A DNA stretch of 64,000 nucleotides from Pseudomonas huaxiensis (GTDB lineage Bacteria > Pseudomonadota > Gammaproteobacteria > Pseudomonadales > Pseudomonadaceae), in NCBI RefSeq assembly GCF_003231275.1, contig NZ_QKVL01000011.1, forward strand, positions 1 through 64,000, written 5' to 3'. The notes under the pieces are model-generated. The model worked only from the letters and a program-made list of their open reading frames with translations, was not told the origin of the DNA and searched no databases. Positions 36,983 to 45,752 of this stretch are shown piece by piece (position 1 is the stretch's first letter; each line of letters starts with the position of its first letter). The position numbers were made by a program, and so were the translations under genes.

Positions 36983-38023
36983 CTACGGCGCGGGGTTCGG
37001 CTGTTCGACGTGAATCGCTTCGATCCCGCGCAGCAACTCTTCGGTCAACTTCACCTCAACGCTGCCCAGGTTGCTGTGCAACTGCTCAAGGGTGGTAGCA
37101 CCAATAATATTGCTGGTCACAAACGGCCGGCTGGTGACGTAGGCCAGCGCCAGTTGCGCCGGGTCAACGCCGTGCTCCTGCGCCAATGCCACATAGGCCG
37201 CAGTCGCACGCTCCACTTGCGGGTTGTTGTAGCGCTGGAAACGATCGAACAGGGTCAGGCGCGATTTCGCCGGCTGCGCGCCGTTCAGGTATTTGCCCGA
37301 CAACACACCAAACGCCAGCGGCGAATAGGCCAGCAGGCCGACCTGCTCACGAATGGAAATCTCCGCCAGGCCCACTTCGTAGCTGCGGTTCAGCAGGCTG
37401 TAGGGGTTCTGGATCGACACCACGCGCGGCCAGCCACGGATCTCGGCCAGGTGCAGGAAACGCTGCACGCCCCACGGCGTCTCGTTGGACAGACCGATCT
37501 GGCGCACCTTGCCCGAGGCCACCAGGTCGGCCAGCACTTCCAGGGTGTCTTCGATGGCGACGGCTTCATTGTCGTCAGCGTCGTGCACGTAGCCAAGCTG
37601 ACCAAAGAAGTTGGCCTGGCGATCCGGCCAGTGCAGTTGATAGAGGTCCAGGTAATCGGTTTTCAGGCGCTTCAGGCTTTCTTCCAGCGCCGCAGTGATG
37701 TTGGCGCGGTTGAGGCGGGTATTGCCGGCACGGATATGCTCGATACGGTGCGGGCCGGCCACTTTGCTCGCCAGTACCCACTGATCGCGGCCACCGAAAC
37801 GCTCGAAGTAGTTGCCGATGATCCGCTCGGTTTCGCCATAGGTCCGGGCGATTGGCGGCACCGGGTACATCTCGGCGGTGTCGAGGAAGTTGACCCCGGC
37901 CTCACGGGCCACGCGGATCTGTTCGAAGGCTTCGGCCTCGCTGTTCTGCTCGCCCCAGGTCATGGTGCCGAGGGCGATGGCGCTGACTTCGATTCCGCTG
38001 TTGCCCAGTTGACGCTTTTCCAT
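36983..38023 (-). CDS. aldo/keto reductase (Tas/YajO-type)
   Basis: A 346-residue NADPH-dependent reductase. The TIM-barrel start LGNSGIEVSAIALGTMTWG, the catalytic NFLDTAEMYPVPP (Asp and Tyr near residues 48-53), LASKVAG (Lys near 87) and QLHWPDRQ (His near 130) form the AKR tetrad. The insertion with PPIARTYGETERIIG is typical of Tas-like proteins. It lies downstream of two sulfonate-type binding-protein genes on the same strand, separated by a stem-loop. Substrate unknown. Confidence 0.92.
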   Translation of the reverse strand: MEKRQLGNSGIEVSAIALGTMTWGEQNSEAEAFEQIRVAREAGVNFLDTAEMYPVPPIARTYGETERIIGNYFERFGGRDQWVLASKVAGPHRIEHIRAGNTRLNRANITAALEESLKRLKTDYLDLYQLHWPDRQANFFGQLGYVHDADDNEAVAIEDTLEVLADLVASGKVRQIGLSNETPWGVQRFLHLAEIRGWPRVVSIQNPYSLLNRSYEVGLAEISIREQVGLLAYSPLAFGVLSGKYLNGAQPAKSRLTLFDRFQRYNNPQVERATAAYVALAQEHGVDPAQLALAYVTSRPFVTSNIIGATTLEQLHSNLGSVEVKLTEELLRGIEAIHVEQPNPAP

Positions 38024-38051
38024 GAATCACTCCTTGGTTGATAACGGCGAA

Positions 38052-38083
38052 GGCCGCTGGCACCCCGAGAGGTGCCAGCGGCC
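38052..38083 (-). terminator. GC-rich stem-loop between binding-protein and reductase genes
   Basis: A perfect 13-bp stem GGCCGCTGGCACC / GGTGCCAGCGGCC with a six-base loop and no U-run. It probably reduces read-through from the two binding-protein genes into the reductase gene or stabilises their mRNA. Confidence 0.5.
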
Positions 38084-38100
38084 CTGGATCGGTGACGGTA

Positions 38101-39063
38101 TCAGCGCTGCACGGCGGGCTTGAAAAGCTCCACGGCGCTGGCGTCGATCTTGCGTGGCAGCAGGCCCTGGGTAAAGAACACATCGGCGATCTGCTGCTGC
38201 TCGGCGAGGTTGTCGGCCTGCACCGGCTGCACATCATAACTGCGTCGGCCATTGGCTTGCTCGACCGTGGCCACATCCAGGTTACCCCACAGCGGCCCGA
38301 GCACCTTGGCGGCATCGGTCGGGTTGGCCTTGATCCACTTGCCCGCCTTGCTCAGCGAGGTAAACAAGGTGTTGAGCACCTCGGGGTGGGCCTTGGCGTA
38401 GTCGCTGGACGCCAGATAATAGCGCTGGTAGTTGGAAAGGCCCTCGCCATTGCTCAAGACCCGCGCATGTTGCTGACGCTGGGCGCTGGCGACGAAGGGG
38501 TCCCAGGTGACCCAGGCATCCACCTTGCGGTTCTCGAACGCGGCACGGCCATCGGCCGGAATCAGGTAGGCCGGCTGGATGTCGCTGAAGTTCAATCCAG
38601 CCTTGGCCAAGGCCTGGATCAACAGGTAGTGGCTGCCGGCGGCCTTGGTCACGGCGATCTTCTTGCCCTTGAGGTCGGCCAGGCTTTTCAGCGGCGAATC
38701 CGCCGGCACCAGAATGGCCTGGGCCAGCGGCGACGGGGTTTCCCGGGCGAAGTAGGTCAGCTTGGCGCCGGCGGCCTGGGCGAACACCGGCACGGTGTCG
38801 GCGACGTCCGCCGAGACATCGACGTTGCCCAGGTTGAGCGCTTCGAGCAGCGGAAGACCACTGGCGAATTCATGCCAGGAGACGGTGATGCCCTGCCCGG
38901 CCAATTGCTTTTCCAGATCGCCCTGGGCCTTGAGCAGGGTCAGCAGGGTCGAGGATTTCTGGTAGCCGATGCGCAGGGTTTCTTCGGCGCTGGCCGTGCC
39001 GACAAGACTGGCGCCAAGCACCACGGCGGCGGCCAGCCGGTACAGACGCTGGAATGGAATCAT
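38101..39063 (-). CDS. aliphatic sulfonate-type ABC substrate-binding protein (SsuA-like)
   Basis: Periplasmic binding protein of 320 residues. The signal peptide MIPFQRLYRLAAAVVLGASL ends near VGTASA, followed by LRIGYQKSSTLLTLLKAQGD and VSWHEFASGLPLLEALNLGN, close to SsuA. The ligand-contact region DAWVTWDPF lies near residue 180. No SsuB or SsuC genes adjoin it, so it must use a permease encoded elsewhere. Second gene of a leftward unit after a paralogue. Confidence 0.9.
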   Translation of the reverse strand: MIPFQRLYRLAAAVVLGASLVGTASAEETLRIGYQKSSTLLTLLKAQGDLEKQLAGQGITVSWHEFASGLPLLEALNLGNVDVSADVADTVPVFAQAAGAKLTYFARETPSPLAQAILVPADSPLKSLADLKGKKIAVTKAAGSHYLLIQALAKAGLNFSDIQPAYLIPADGRAAFENRKVDAWVTWDPFVASAQRQQHARVLSNGEGLSNYQRYYLASSDYAKAHPEVLNTLFTSLSKAGKWIKANPTDAAKVLGPLWGNLDVATVEQANGRRSYDVQPVQADNLAEQQQIADVFFTQGLLPRKIDASAVELFKPAVQR

Positions 39064-39079
39064 GCGGGAAGCTCCGGTT

Positions 39080-40045
39080 TCAGTGGGTTTGGGTCAGGGC
39101 GGCGGCGGCCGGCAGGACGAAGCCGCTGGCAAAGGTCGGTTTCACATCGAGGCGTTCGGCGATCAGGGCGTGGGCCTGGTAGAAGTCGGCGGTTTCCTGT
39201 TGCTCGCCGATGGTCTTGGCGTCCACCGCCTGCCAGCGCAGTTGCCGGCGTTCGAACTGCAGGCGCGCGGCCTCCACCGGGAAGCCGATGATCTGCGCCA
39301 GGGTTTTCGAATAGCTGTCGAGGTTGTGGTTGGCCCAGTCCTGAGCCTTGGCCAGGCGTGTCAGGTAATCCTGCAGGGCGTCGCGGCGGGCCGGGTCGGC
39401 CAGGGCCTTGTCGGTGGCGGCGAGGAAACTGTTGCCACTGGACAGGCCGCGGCCATTGACCAGCACCCGACCCTGCCCGCTCAGCTCGGCCAGCGCGGTG
39501 TAGGGTTCCCAGGTGGCCCAGGCATCCACCGAGCCGTTGGCCAGGGCGACCTTGGCGTCCACCGGGCCGAGGAAGCGGAACTCCACGTCTTTCTCGGTGA
39601 GACCAGCGCTGGCCAGGGCCTTGAGCGCCACATAGTGGCCGATGGAGCCGCGCCCGGTGGCGATGCGCTTGCCCTTGAGGTCGGCGGCAGTTTTCAGCGC
39701 CGACTTCGGTTCCACCAGCACTGCAGTGCCGTAGGCATCGGATTTGTCCACGGCGATGGCCTTGACCTGCGCCCCGGAGGCCAAGGCGAACAGCAGCGGC
39801 GCGTCGCCGATGATGCCGGCGTCGATCGCCCCGGCATTCAGTGCCTCGGCCAGCGGTGCGGCGGCGGGAAACTCGGCCCAGCGGATGTCATAGGGCAAAT
39901 CGCGCAGGGCATCGGCGGCTTCCAGTTGGGCGCGCATGTTGCCTTTCTGGTCGCCGATGCGCAGTTCGAGGCGGTCGGCGGCCAGCACCTGGCCGGCCAG
40001 CAGCACAGCGGCGCCAAGCGCCAGAATTCGTTTGAAAGGGATCAT
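39080..40045 (-). CDS. second SsuA-like ABC substrate-binding protein
   Basis: A 321-residue paralogue with signal peptide MIPFKRILALGAAVLLAGQV cleaved near LAA-DRL. It has RIGDQKGNMRAQLEAADAL, IRWAEFPAAAPLAEALNAGA and DAWATWEPYTALAE, the same fold with a shifted ligand pocket. GGAG at good distance favours ATG 40045 over an upstream in-frame start. The two proteins start alike (MIPF), pointing to a tandem duplication. It is divergent from the DszC/SfnB-like gene across a control region with ATAAGCTAATAT-like motifs. Confidence 0.9.
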   Translation of the reverse strand: MIPFKRILALGAAVLLAGQVLAADRLELRIGDQKGNMRAQLEAADALRDLPYDIRWAEFPAAAPLAEALNAGAIDAGIIGDAPLLFALASGAQVKAIAVDKSDAYGTAVLVEPKSALKTAADLKGKRIATGRGSIGHYVALKALASAGLTEKDVEFRFLGPVDAKVALANGSVDAWATWEPYTALAELSGQGRVLVNGRGLSSGNSFLAATDKALADPARRDALQDYLTRLAKAQDWANHNLDSYSKTLAQIIGFPVEAARLQFERRQLRWQAVDAKTIGEQQETADFYQAHALIAERLDVKPTFASGFVLPAAAALTQTH

Positions 40046-40164
40046 CGCGGGCACTCCTTGGAGGCTGGACAACAGCCTGTTGTCAGGTTCTGGGTTCCAT
40101 CCGTCGGTCGCGAATGTCGGTGCACTGTACCGGCACCTAGATAATCAGTGAAATGCATTTTGGT

Positions 40165-40210
40165 CATAACCTAATATGCGAACAATTTTTCAATCTTGTG
40201 ATTAGCTTAG
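40165..40210. promoter_or_regulatory. candidate CysB-type site in divergent gap
   Basis: CATAACCTAATATGC (40165-40179) and ATTAGCTTAG (40201-40210) form an imperfect inverted pair in an AT-rich segment. They resemble GCATAAGCTAATAT and its partner at 21206-21277 in the other sulfur-gene control region. The rest of the 300-base gap holds no other clear feature. Confidence 0.45.
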
Positions 40211-40345
40211 AACCAGAAAGAATTTTACAGCGCATTACACCGAGCATACGGTCATAAGCCCCGCTGGCATGGATCCGCTGTCCTGGGCGGGGACAACGGC
40301 GCTCCCACGGGGCGCCTCCCGTGCGTCTTATGCGATGAGTGCCTG

Positions 40346-41542
40346 ATGAGCCAGTCTTCCGCCACTGCTGTCCCGCTGCACCGGCCGACCTTGTCGGACA
40401 GTGCCCCGTCCGGCCTGGACCCGGTCGTTCTTTCGACCATCACCCGCGAACTGGCGGCCAGTGCCGCCGACTACGACCGCAGTGGTGCCTTCCCCGCCGC
40501 CAACTTCGCCCTGCTGCAACGCCATGGCCTGCTCGGCCTGACCGTGCCGAAGGCGCTGGGTGGCGGAGGCGCCGACCTGCCCAGCGCACGCAAGGTGATT
40601 GCCGCAGTGGCCAAGGGCGAGCCGTCCACCGCGCTGATTCTGGTGATGCAGTACCTGCAGCACTTCCGCCTGCAGGACGACCAGCGCTGGCCGGCCCACC
40701 TGCGCGAGCGACTGGCTCGCGAGGCCGTGGAGAACGGCGCGCTGATCAACGCCTTCCGCGTCGAACCGGAACTGGGCACCCCGGCCCGCGGCGGCCTGCC
40801 GGCGACCATCGCCCGGCGTACTGCCGAAGGCTGGCGGCTGTCCGGCACCAAGCTGTATTCCACCGGCAGCCATGGCCTGGAGTGGTATCTGGTGTGGGGC
40901 CGCAGCGACGATGCCGACCCGCTGGTGGGCGGCTTCCTGGTGCACAAGGACACGCCGGGCATCCGCATCGTCGATGAATGGGACCACCTCGGCATGCGCG
41001 CCACCTGCAGCCACCGCGTCGAGTTCGACAACGTGCTGCTGCCCCTCGATCACGCCGTCGCAGTCAGCCCGGCCAGCGCGCCGCGCCCGGAGCTGGACGG
41101 CGAAGGCCTGGTGTGGATGGCGGTGTTGCTGTCGAGCATCTACGACGCGGTGGCCCAGGCCGCGCGCGATTGGCTGGTGACCTTCCTGCGCGAGCGGGTG
41201 CCGTCCAACCTCGGCCAGTCGCTGGCCAGCCTGCCGCGCTTCCAGGAGCGGGTCGGGCGCATCGACACCCTGCTGTTCGCCAACCGTAATCTGCTGGACT
41301 CTGCCGCCGCCGGCCTGGTCGAGCCGAAGAACGCCGGCCAGCTCAAGCAACTGGTGACGCAGAACGCGATCCAGGCGGTGGAACTGGCCATCGAGGCCAC
41401 CGGCAATCCCGGCCTGTCGCGCCATAACCCGCTTGAGCGGCACTACCGCGACGTGCTGTGCAGCCGCATTCACACCCCGCAGGACGACGTGGTGTTCCAC
41501 GGCACCGGCCGCGCGGCCCTCAGCGAGGAAGCAAGCCAATGA
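40346..41542 (+). CDS. acyl-CoA dehydrogenase-fold flavin monooxygenase (SfnB/DszC-like)
   Basis: A 398-residue acyl-CoA dehydrogenase-fold protein. In this branch reduced flavin and O2 oxidise sulfur compounds. Seen are NFALLQRHGLLGLTVPKALG near residues 52-71, WRLSGTKLYSTGSHGLEW near 155-172 and HYRDVLCSRIHTPQDDVVFH near 370-390, the C-terminal stretch that in DszC/SfnB carries a flavin-site His. It heads a rightward operon with a D-2-hydroxyacid dehydrogenase and a class II aldolase. The sulfur substrate is not known. Confidence 0.85.
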   Translation: MSQSSATAVPLHRPTLSDSAPSGLDPVVLSTITRELAASAADYDRSGAFPAANFALLQRHGLLGLTVPKALGGGGADLPSARKVIAAVAKGEPSTALILVMQYLQHFRLQDDQRWPAHLRERLAREAVENGALINAFRVEPELGTPARGGLPATIARRTAEGWRLSGTKLYSTGSHGLEWYLVWGRSDDADPLVGGFLVHKDTPGIRIVDEWDHLGMRATCSHRVEFDNVLLPLDHAVAVSPASAPRPELDGEGLVWMAVLLSSIYDAVAQAARDWLVTFLRERVPSNLGQSLASLPRFQERVGRIDTLLFANRNLLDSAAAGLVEPKNAGQLKQLVTQNAIQAVELAIEATGNPGLSRHNPLERHYRDVLCSRIHTPQDDVVFHGTGRAALSEEASQ

Positions 41543-42483
41543 GCACCATCAGCGTGATCGCCAGCCAGCTGGACCCGCAGTCCAACGAATTCATTCGCCA
41601 GCAACTCCCCGAGCACCGGGTGCTGGACCTCTCCCCGGATCAATTCAACGCAGAGCGCGCCGATGTGCTGATCGTGCGTCCGATCAACGTGCGTGGCCGT
41701 CGCGTCGACCAGCCGCCTGCGGGCTGGCCGTGGTCGCTGCGCTGGGTGCAACTGGTGTCGTCGGGCATCGACTTCTATCCCGACTGGCTGTTCCAGGGCC
41801 CGCCGGTCACCAGCGGCAAGGGCAGCAATGCCGAACAGGTCGCCGAGTTCGCCCTGGCGGCGATTTTCTCGGCGGCCAAGCAGTTGCCGAACATCTGGGT
41901 CAAGGACGACGACTGGAGCTTCACCCCGCTGCAACCGGTGCGCGGCAAGACCCTCGGCATCCTCGGCCTGGGCAGCATCGGTCGCGCCCTTGCCGCCAAG
42001 GGCCACGCCCTGGGCCTGCGGGTGATCGCCCTGGGCCGGCCGGGCCTGGCGCTGGAAGCCGGCGTGCCAGTCGAGGCGGTGGCCGACCTGCACCAGTTGT
42101 TCGCCGAGTCCGATCATCTGGTCATCGCCGCGCCCCTCACCGCCCAGACCCGTGGCCTGATCAACCGTGACGTGCTGGCCAGCGCCAAGCCCGGCCTGCA
42201 CCTGATCAACATCGCTCGCGGCGGCCTGCTCGACCAGCAAGCCTTGCTCGAAGGGCTGGAAGCCGGCTGGATCGGCCGCGCCACCCTCGACGTCACCGAG
42301 CCCGAGCCGCTGCCCGCCGGCCATCCGCTGTACAGCGACCCGCGGGTGTTCATTTCGCCACACACCTGCGCCATTTCCACCGAGGGCATCCGCGGTTTCG
42401 CCGAGGATTTCGTCGAGAACTTCCGCCGCTACCACCAGGGCGAAGCGCTGCGCAATCTGGTGGACCACCAGCGCGGCTACTGA
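41539..42483 (+). CDS. D-2-hydroxyacid dehydrogenase family protein
   Basis: A 314-residue NAD(P)-dependent oxidoreductase. The nucleotide-binding motif LGILGLGSIGRALAAKG is near residue 136-152, NIARGGLLDQQALLEGL near 218-234 holds the Arg, and the catalytic Glu and His lie in DVTEPEPLPAGHPLY and ISPHTCAIS (near 255 and 275). The first domain is short and divergent. It overlaps the upstream stop by four bases. It may reduce or oxidise a 2-oxo or 2-hydroxy acid left after desulfurisation. Confidence 0.88.
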   Translation: MSTISVIASQLDPQSNEFIRQQLPEHRVLDLSPDQFNAERADVLIVRPINVRGRRVDQPPAGWPWSLRWVQLVSSGIDFYPDWLFQGPPVTSGKGSNAEQVAEFALAAIFSAAKQLPNIWVKDDDWSFTPLQPVRGKTLGILGLGSIGRALAAKGHALGLRVIALGRPGLALEAGVPVEAVADLHQLFAESDHLVIAAPLTAQTRGLINRDVLASAKPGLHLINIARGGLLDQQALLEGLEAGWIGRATLDVTEPEPLPAGHPLYSDPRVFISPHTCAISTEGIRGFAEDFVENFRRYHQGEALRNLVDHQRGY

Positions 42484-42539
42484 ACCTAAACCTGAACCTA
42501 TGAACTTGACGCGCCGCCTGGCGCGTGGGGAGCACTGCA

Positions 42540-43340
42540 ATGACTGCCGTTTCCGTTCTGACCGTTACCTCCGACCTCGATAGCGTGCGCCAGCGGGTCA
42601 GCGCCGAAGAATGGGAGGTGCGGGTCAAACTCGCCGCCGCCTACCGCCTGGCCGCGCTGTTTCGCTGGACCGACCACATCTACACGCACTTCTCGGCGCG
42701 AGTGCCCGGTCCGGAAGAGCACTTCCTGATCAATGCCTATGGCCTGCTGTTCGATGAAATCACCGCGTCCAACCTGGTCAAGGTTGATGTCGACGGCACG
42801 ATCATCGACGACCCGCTGGGGCTGGGCATCAACCAGGCCGGCTACGTGATCCACAGCGCCATCCACCGCGCCCGCCCCGACCTCAAGGCGGTGCTGCACA
42901 CCCACACCCGCGATGGTGCGGCGGTGTCGGCGCAGCGCGATGGCCTGCTGCCGCTGTCGCAACATGCGCTGGCCTATTACAGCCGGGTCGTTTACCACAC
43001 CTACGAAGGCGTGGCCCTGGACCTGGACGAGCAAGAGCGCCTGGTTGCCCACCTGGGCACCAGCAATATCCTGATCCTGCGCAACCATGGCCTGCTCACC
43101 GGTGGCAGCAGTGTCGAACACGCGTTCCGCGAGCTGCATGGCCTGGAGCGCGCCTGCAACATCCAGATCGCCGCGCAGGCGGGCGGCAATGCCGACCTGC
43201 TGTTCGCGCCTGAGGCGGCGATCGAGAAAGTGAAGCAGCAGACTGCGGCGTTTCTCGATGGCAACAACCCGGGGATTCAGCGGCACTGGGATGCGCTGAT
43301 TCGGCAACTGGATCGGGAGGGGGATGGTTACAAGCATTGA
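42540..43340 (+). CDS. class II aldolase/adducin-family protein
   Basis: A 266-residue zinc aldolase-type protein. Zinc ligands are visible in VLHTHTRDGAAVS (HxH near residue 115) and LRNHGLLTGG (His near 178), and TDHIYTHFSARVPG near 48-61 is the substrate loop. GGGGAG seven bases upstream fixes ATG 42540; an in-frame GTG lies further up. Last of a three-gene unit; it may cleave a hydroxyacid carbon skeleton. Related to, but clearly distinct from, the aldolase-like protein at 52225. Confidence 0.88.
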   Translation: MTAVSVLTVTSDLDSVRQRVSAEEWEVRVKLAAAYRLAALFRWTDHIYTHFSARVPGPEEHFLINAYGLLFDEITASNLVKVDVDGTIIDDPLGLGINQAGYVIHSAIHRARPDLKAVLHTHTRDGAAVSAQRDGLLPLSQHALAYYSRVVYHTYEGVALDLDEQERLVAHLGTSNILILRNHGLLTGGSSVEHAFRELHGLERACNIQIAAQAGGNADLLFAPEAAIEKVKQQTAAFLDGNNPGIQRHWDALIRQLDREGDGYKH

Positions 43341-43360
43341 TTTTTTGTGATGTTCAAGGC

Positions 43361-43430
43361 CATCGCGAGCAAGCTCGTTCCTACAGAGAAAATGCGTTGC
43401 ACCCGTAGGAGCGAGCTTGCTCGCGATGGC
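43361..43430. repeat. REP inverted pair (GTAGGAGCGAGC type)
   Basis: Arms CATCGCGAGCAAGCTCGTTC and on (43361-43386) and GTAGGAGCGAGCTTGCTCGC and on (43405-43428) are near-perfect complements. It separates the aldolase gene from the TonB receptor gene. Confidence 0.9.
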
Positions 43431-43501
43431 CCCCACCCCCATCCAACTGACCGACCCCACTCAGGGAGGAAATCCAAAAAAACAGCCAGGAAGCCCCCAC
43501 C

Positions 43502-45649
43502 ATGCCCCGCTCCACCTTGCGCCACACACTCCCGCCGTTGCTCTTGTCCTTGCCCCTGACCACTTTCGCCGCCACCGACGCCCCCAAGGAAGAACGCCTC
43601 CCGAGCGTCACCGTGACCGCCGAGCACCGTCAGGAAAACCTGCAGAAAACCCCGGTGGCGATCAGCGCCTTCGACGAGAACACCCTGCGTGACCAGCAGA
43701 TCAACAATATCCGCGACCTCTCCGGGCGGGTGCCGAACCTGACCCTCAACCGTCAGTCGATCTCCTACAGCGCGCAGACCTACGGCATCCGTGGCATCGG
43801 CGAAACCGACCCGATCCAGGAAGCTGCGGTGGCGGTGTACGCCGACGACCTGTACATCCCGCGGGCGATTTCCTCGATGCTCGACTTCAACGATGTCGAG
43901 CGCGTCGAAGTCCTGCGTGGCCCGCAAGGCACCCTCTACGGGCGCAACAGCGCGGCCGGGGCGATCCGCGTGATCACCCGCGACCCGGACCAGAAAACCC
44001 GTGCCTTCGTCGAGCTGGGCGCCGGCAATTACGATGCGCGCAACGGCCGCCTGCTGATCAGCGGCCCGTTGGTGGACGACACCCTGTTCGGCAGCTTCTC
44101 CGCCGTGCGCCTGAGCCGCGACGGCACCGTGCGCAACCGCACCCGCGATAAGGACGTGAACAACGTCGATATCCAGTCCTACCGCGGCAAGCTGCGCCTG
44201 GCCCCGGTGGATTCGCCGTGGGACACGCAACTGACCCTGGCCGGCACCTTCGACCGCGGCGATACCACCAGCTACACCCCGTTCGACCCGGCCAACGGCC
44301 ACTTCGACAAGTTCAAGACCTACAGTAGCCTCGACCCGAAAAACCGCCTCGACCAAGGCAGCGCGGTGCTGCGCTCGATCTACCACATCGATGACCAGTT
44401 GAGCGCCAAGTCGGTCACGGCCTGGTCGACCTTCGACCAGCCGGTGGACTACGACAACTCCGGCGAGGCCAACAGCGGCAACGCCGCGCCGGTGCAGAAC
44501 AACCTGATCCACTACAAGCAGCGCTACGCCACCCAGGAATTCCAGCTCAACGGCGAGTACGAGCGCTTCAACTTCACCCTCGGCGCCTTCCTGTACAAAG
44601 AACGCTTCCGCGCCGAACGCGACAGCCTGACCTATTCGGTAGCCGCCGACCGGGTCAACGCCAGCGGCCAGTACAGCACCACCGATACCGAAAGCTACGC
44701 GCTGTACGGCCAGGGCACCTACAAACTGACCTCGCGCCTGTCCGTCACCGGCGGCCTGCGCTACACCGCCGAACACAAGAACTTCGAGTACAAGAACTAC
44801 CGCATCACCACGGCACGGGACATCACCGGCCTGAACTTCGAAGCTGAAACCAGCGAAAGCTGGGCCTCGTTCAGCCCGAAACTCGGTCTGGAATACGCCT
44901 GGACCGACAACCTGATCCAGTACGGTTACGTCGCCAAGGGCTTCAAGGCCGGCGGCTTCGACAACCGCGCACCGACTCGCCTCGCCGCGTTGCAGGGCTT
45001 CGACCCGGAAAACGTCATCACCTACGAAACCGGGCTCAAGGGCGACTACCTCGACGGGCGTCTGCGCAGCAACATCGCGGTGTTCTACAACGACTACAAA
45101 GACCTGCAGACCAACGCCTGGGACCCTGCCATCAGCGCCAACCTGCGGACCAACGTCGGCAGCGCCCACAGCTACGGCGTGGAGCTGGAAAACACCGCCC
45201 TGCTCAGCCGCGACCTGACTGCCACGGTCAACCTTGGTTTCCTCAAGGCCCAGTACGACGACTTCAAGAACGCCGCCGGGCCGGGTGTCGATGCCGACGG
45301 CAACTGGATGGTCTTCGCACCGCGCTGGAACCTGGCGCTGGGGCTGAACTGGACCGTGCCGGTGAACCTGCCGGGCGCGCTGGTGGCGGGCACCGACTGG
45401 CAGTTCCAGACCAAGTCGTTCGCCAACGCGGTCAATGGCGAGATCTATGAAGTGCCGGAACAGAGCTTCTGGAACGCCAACACCAGCTACAGCAGCGGCG
45501 ACGGGCATTGGACCACCACCCTCGGGGTGAAAAACCTGCTCAACCGCGCGTACCCGCAGAGCATCGCGTATTCGGCGGCGAGCAGTACCGCGTATTACTC
45601 GGTAAACGACCCGCGGACGGTGACCTTGAGTGTGCGGTATGACCTCTGA
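43502..45649 (+). CDS. TonB-dependent outer-membrane receptor
   Basis: A 715-residue ligand-gated outer-membrane transporter. The signal peptide MPRSTLRHTLPPLLLSLPLT ends near FAA, followed by a TonB box-like LPSVTVTAEHRQ, the plug (VAISAFDENTLRDQQINNIR near 55-75, ERVEVLRGPQGTLYGRNSAA near 132-151) and a barrel ending TVTLSVRYDL. It groups by eye with receptors for non-siderophore compounds. Its place between desulfurisation genes and an ABC importer suggests uptake of the same organosulfur substrate. Confidence 0.92.
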   Translation: MPRSTLRHTLPPLLLSLPLTTFAATDAPKEERLPSVTVTAEHRQENLQKTPVAISAFDENTLRDQQINNIRDLSGRVPNLTLNRQSISYSAQTYGIRGIGETDPIQEAAVAVYADDLYIPRAISSMLDFNDVERVEVLRGPQGTLYGRNSAAGAIRVITRDPDQKTRAFVELGAGNYDARNGRLLISGPLVDDTLFGSFSAVRLSRDGTVRNRTRDKDVNNVDIQSYRGKLRLAPVDSPWDTQLTLAGTFDRGDTTSYTPFDPANGHFDKFKTYSSLDPKNRLDQGSAVLRSIYHIDDQLSAKSVTAWSTFDQPVDYDNSGEANSGNAAPVQNNLIHYKQRYATQEFQLNGEYERFNFTLGAFLYKERFRAERDSLTYSVAADRVNASGQYSTTDTESYALYGQGTYKLTSRLSVTGGLRYTAEHKNFEYKNYRITTARDITGLNFEAETSESWASFSPKLGLEYAWTDNLIQYGYVAKGFKAGGFDNRAPTRLAALQGFDPENVITYETGLKGDYLDGRLRSNIAVFYNDYKDLQTNAWDPAISANLRTNVGSAHSYGVELENTALLSRDLTATVNLGFLKAQYDDFKNAAGPGVDADGNWMVFAPRWNLALGLNWTVPVNLPGALVAGTDWQFQTKSFANAVNGEIYEVPEQSFWNANTSYSSGDGHWTTTLGVKNLLNRAYPQSIAYSAASSTAYYSVNDPRTVTLSVRYDL

Positions 45650-45752
45650 GCCGAACTGAGTCCGGCACAACTCTGGCTTGCCGGTAGACGCTGGCTTGCC
45701 GGAGCGCCGAGCCGCAGCGATGAGGTCATCAACGACACCACTGCAAACGGGC

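Noticed and set aside
40285..40300. Sigma-54-like TGGCAT-N5-CGCT upstream of the gene at 40346
   Set aside because: Both the -24 and -12 elements deviate and no TGCTG-N6-CARCA site lies nearby. It is too weak to call.
45670..45720. GCTTGCCGG repeats after the TonB receptor gene
   Set aside because: Only a degenerate fragment of the REP family; no proper pair could be drawn.
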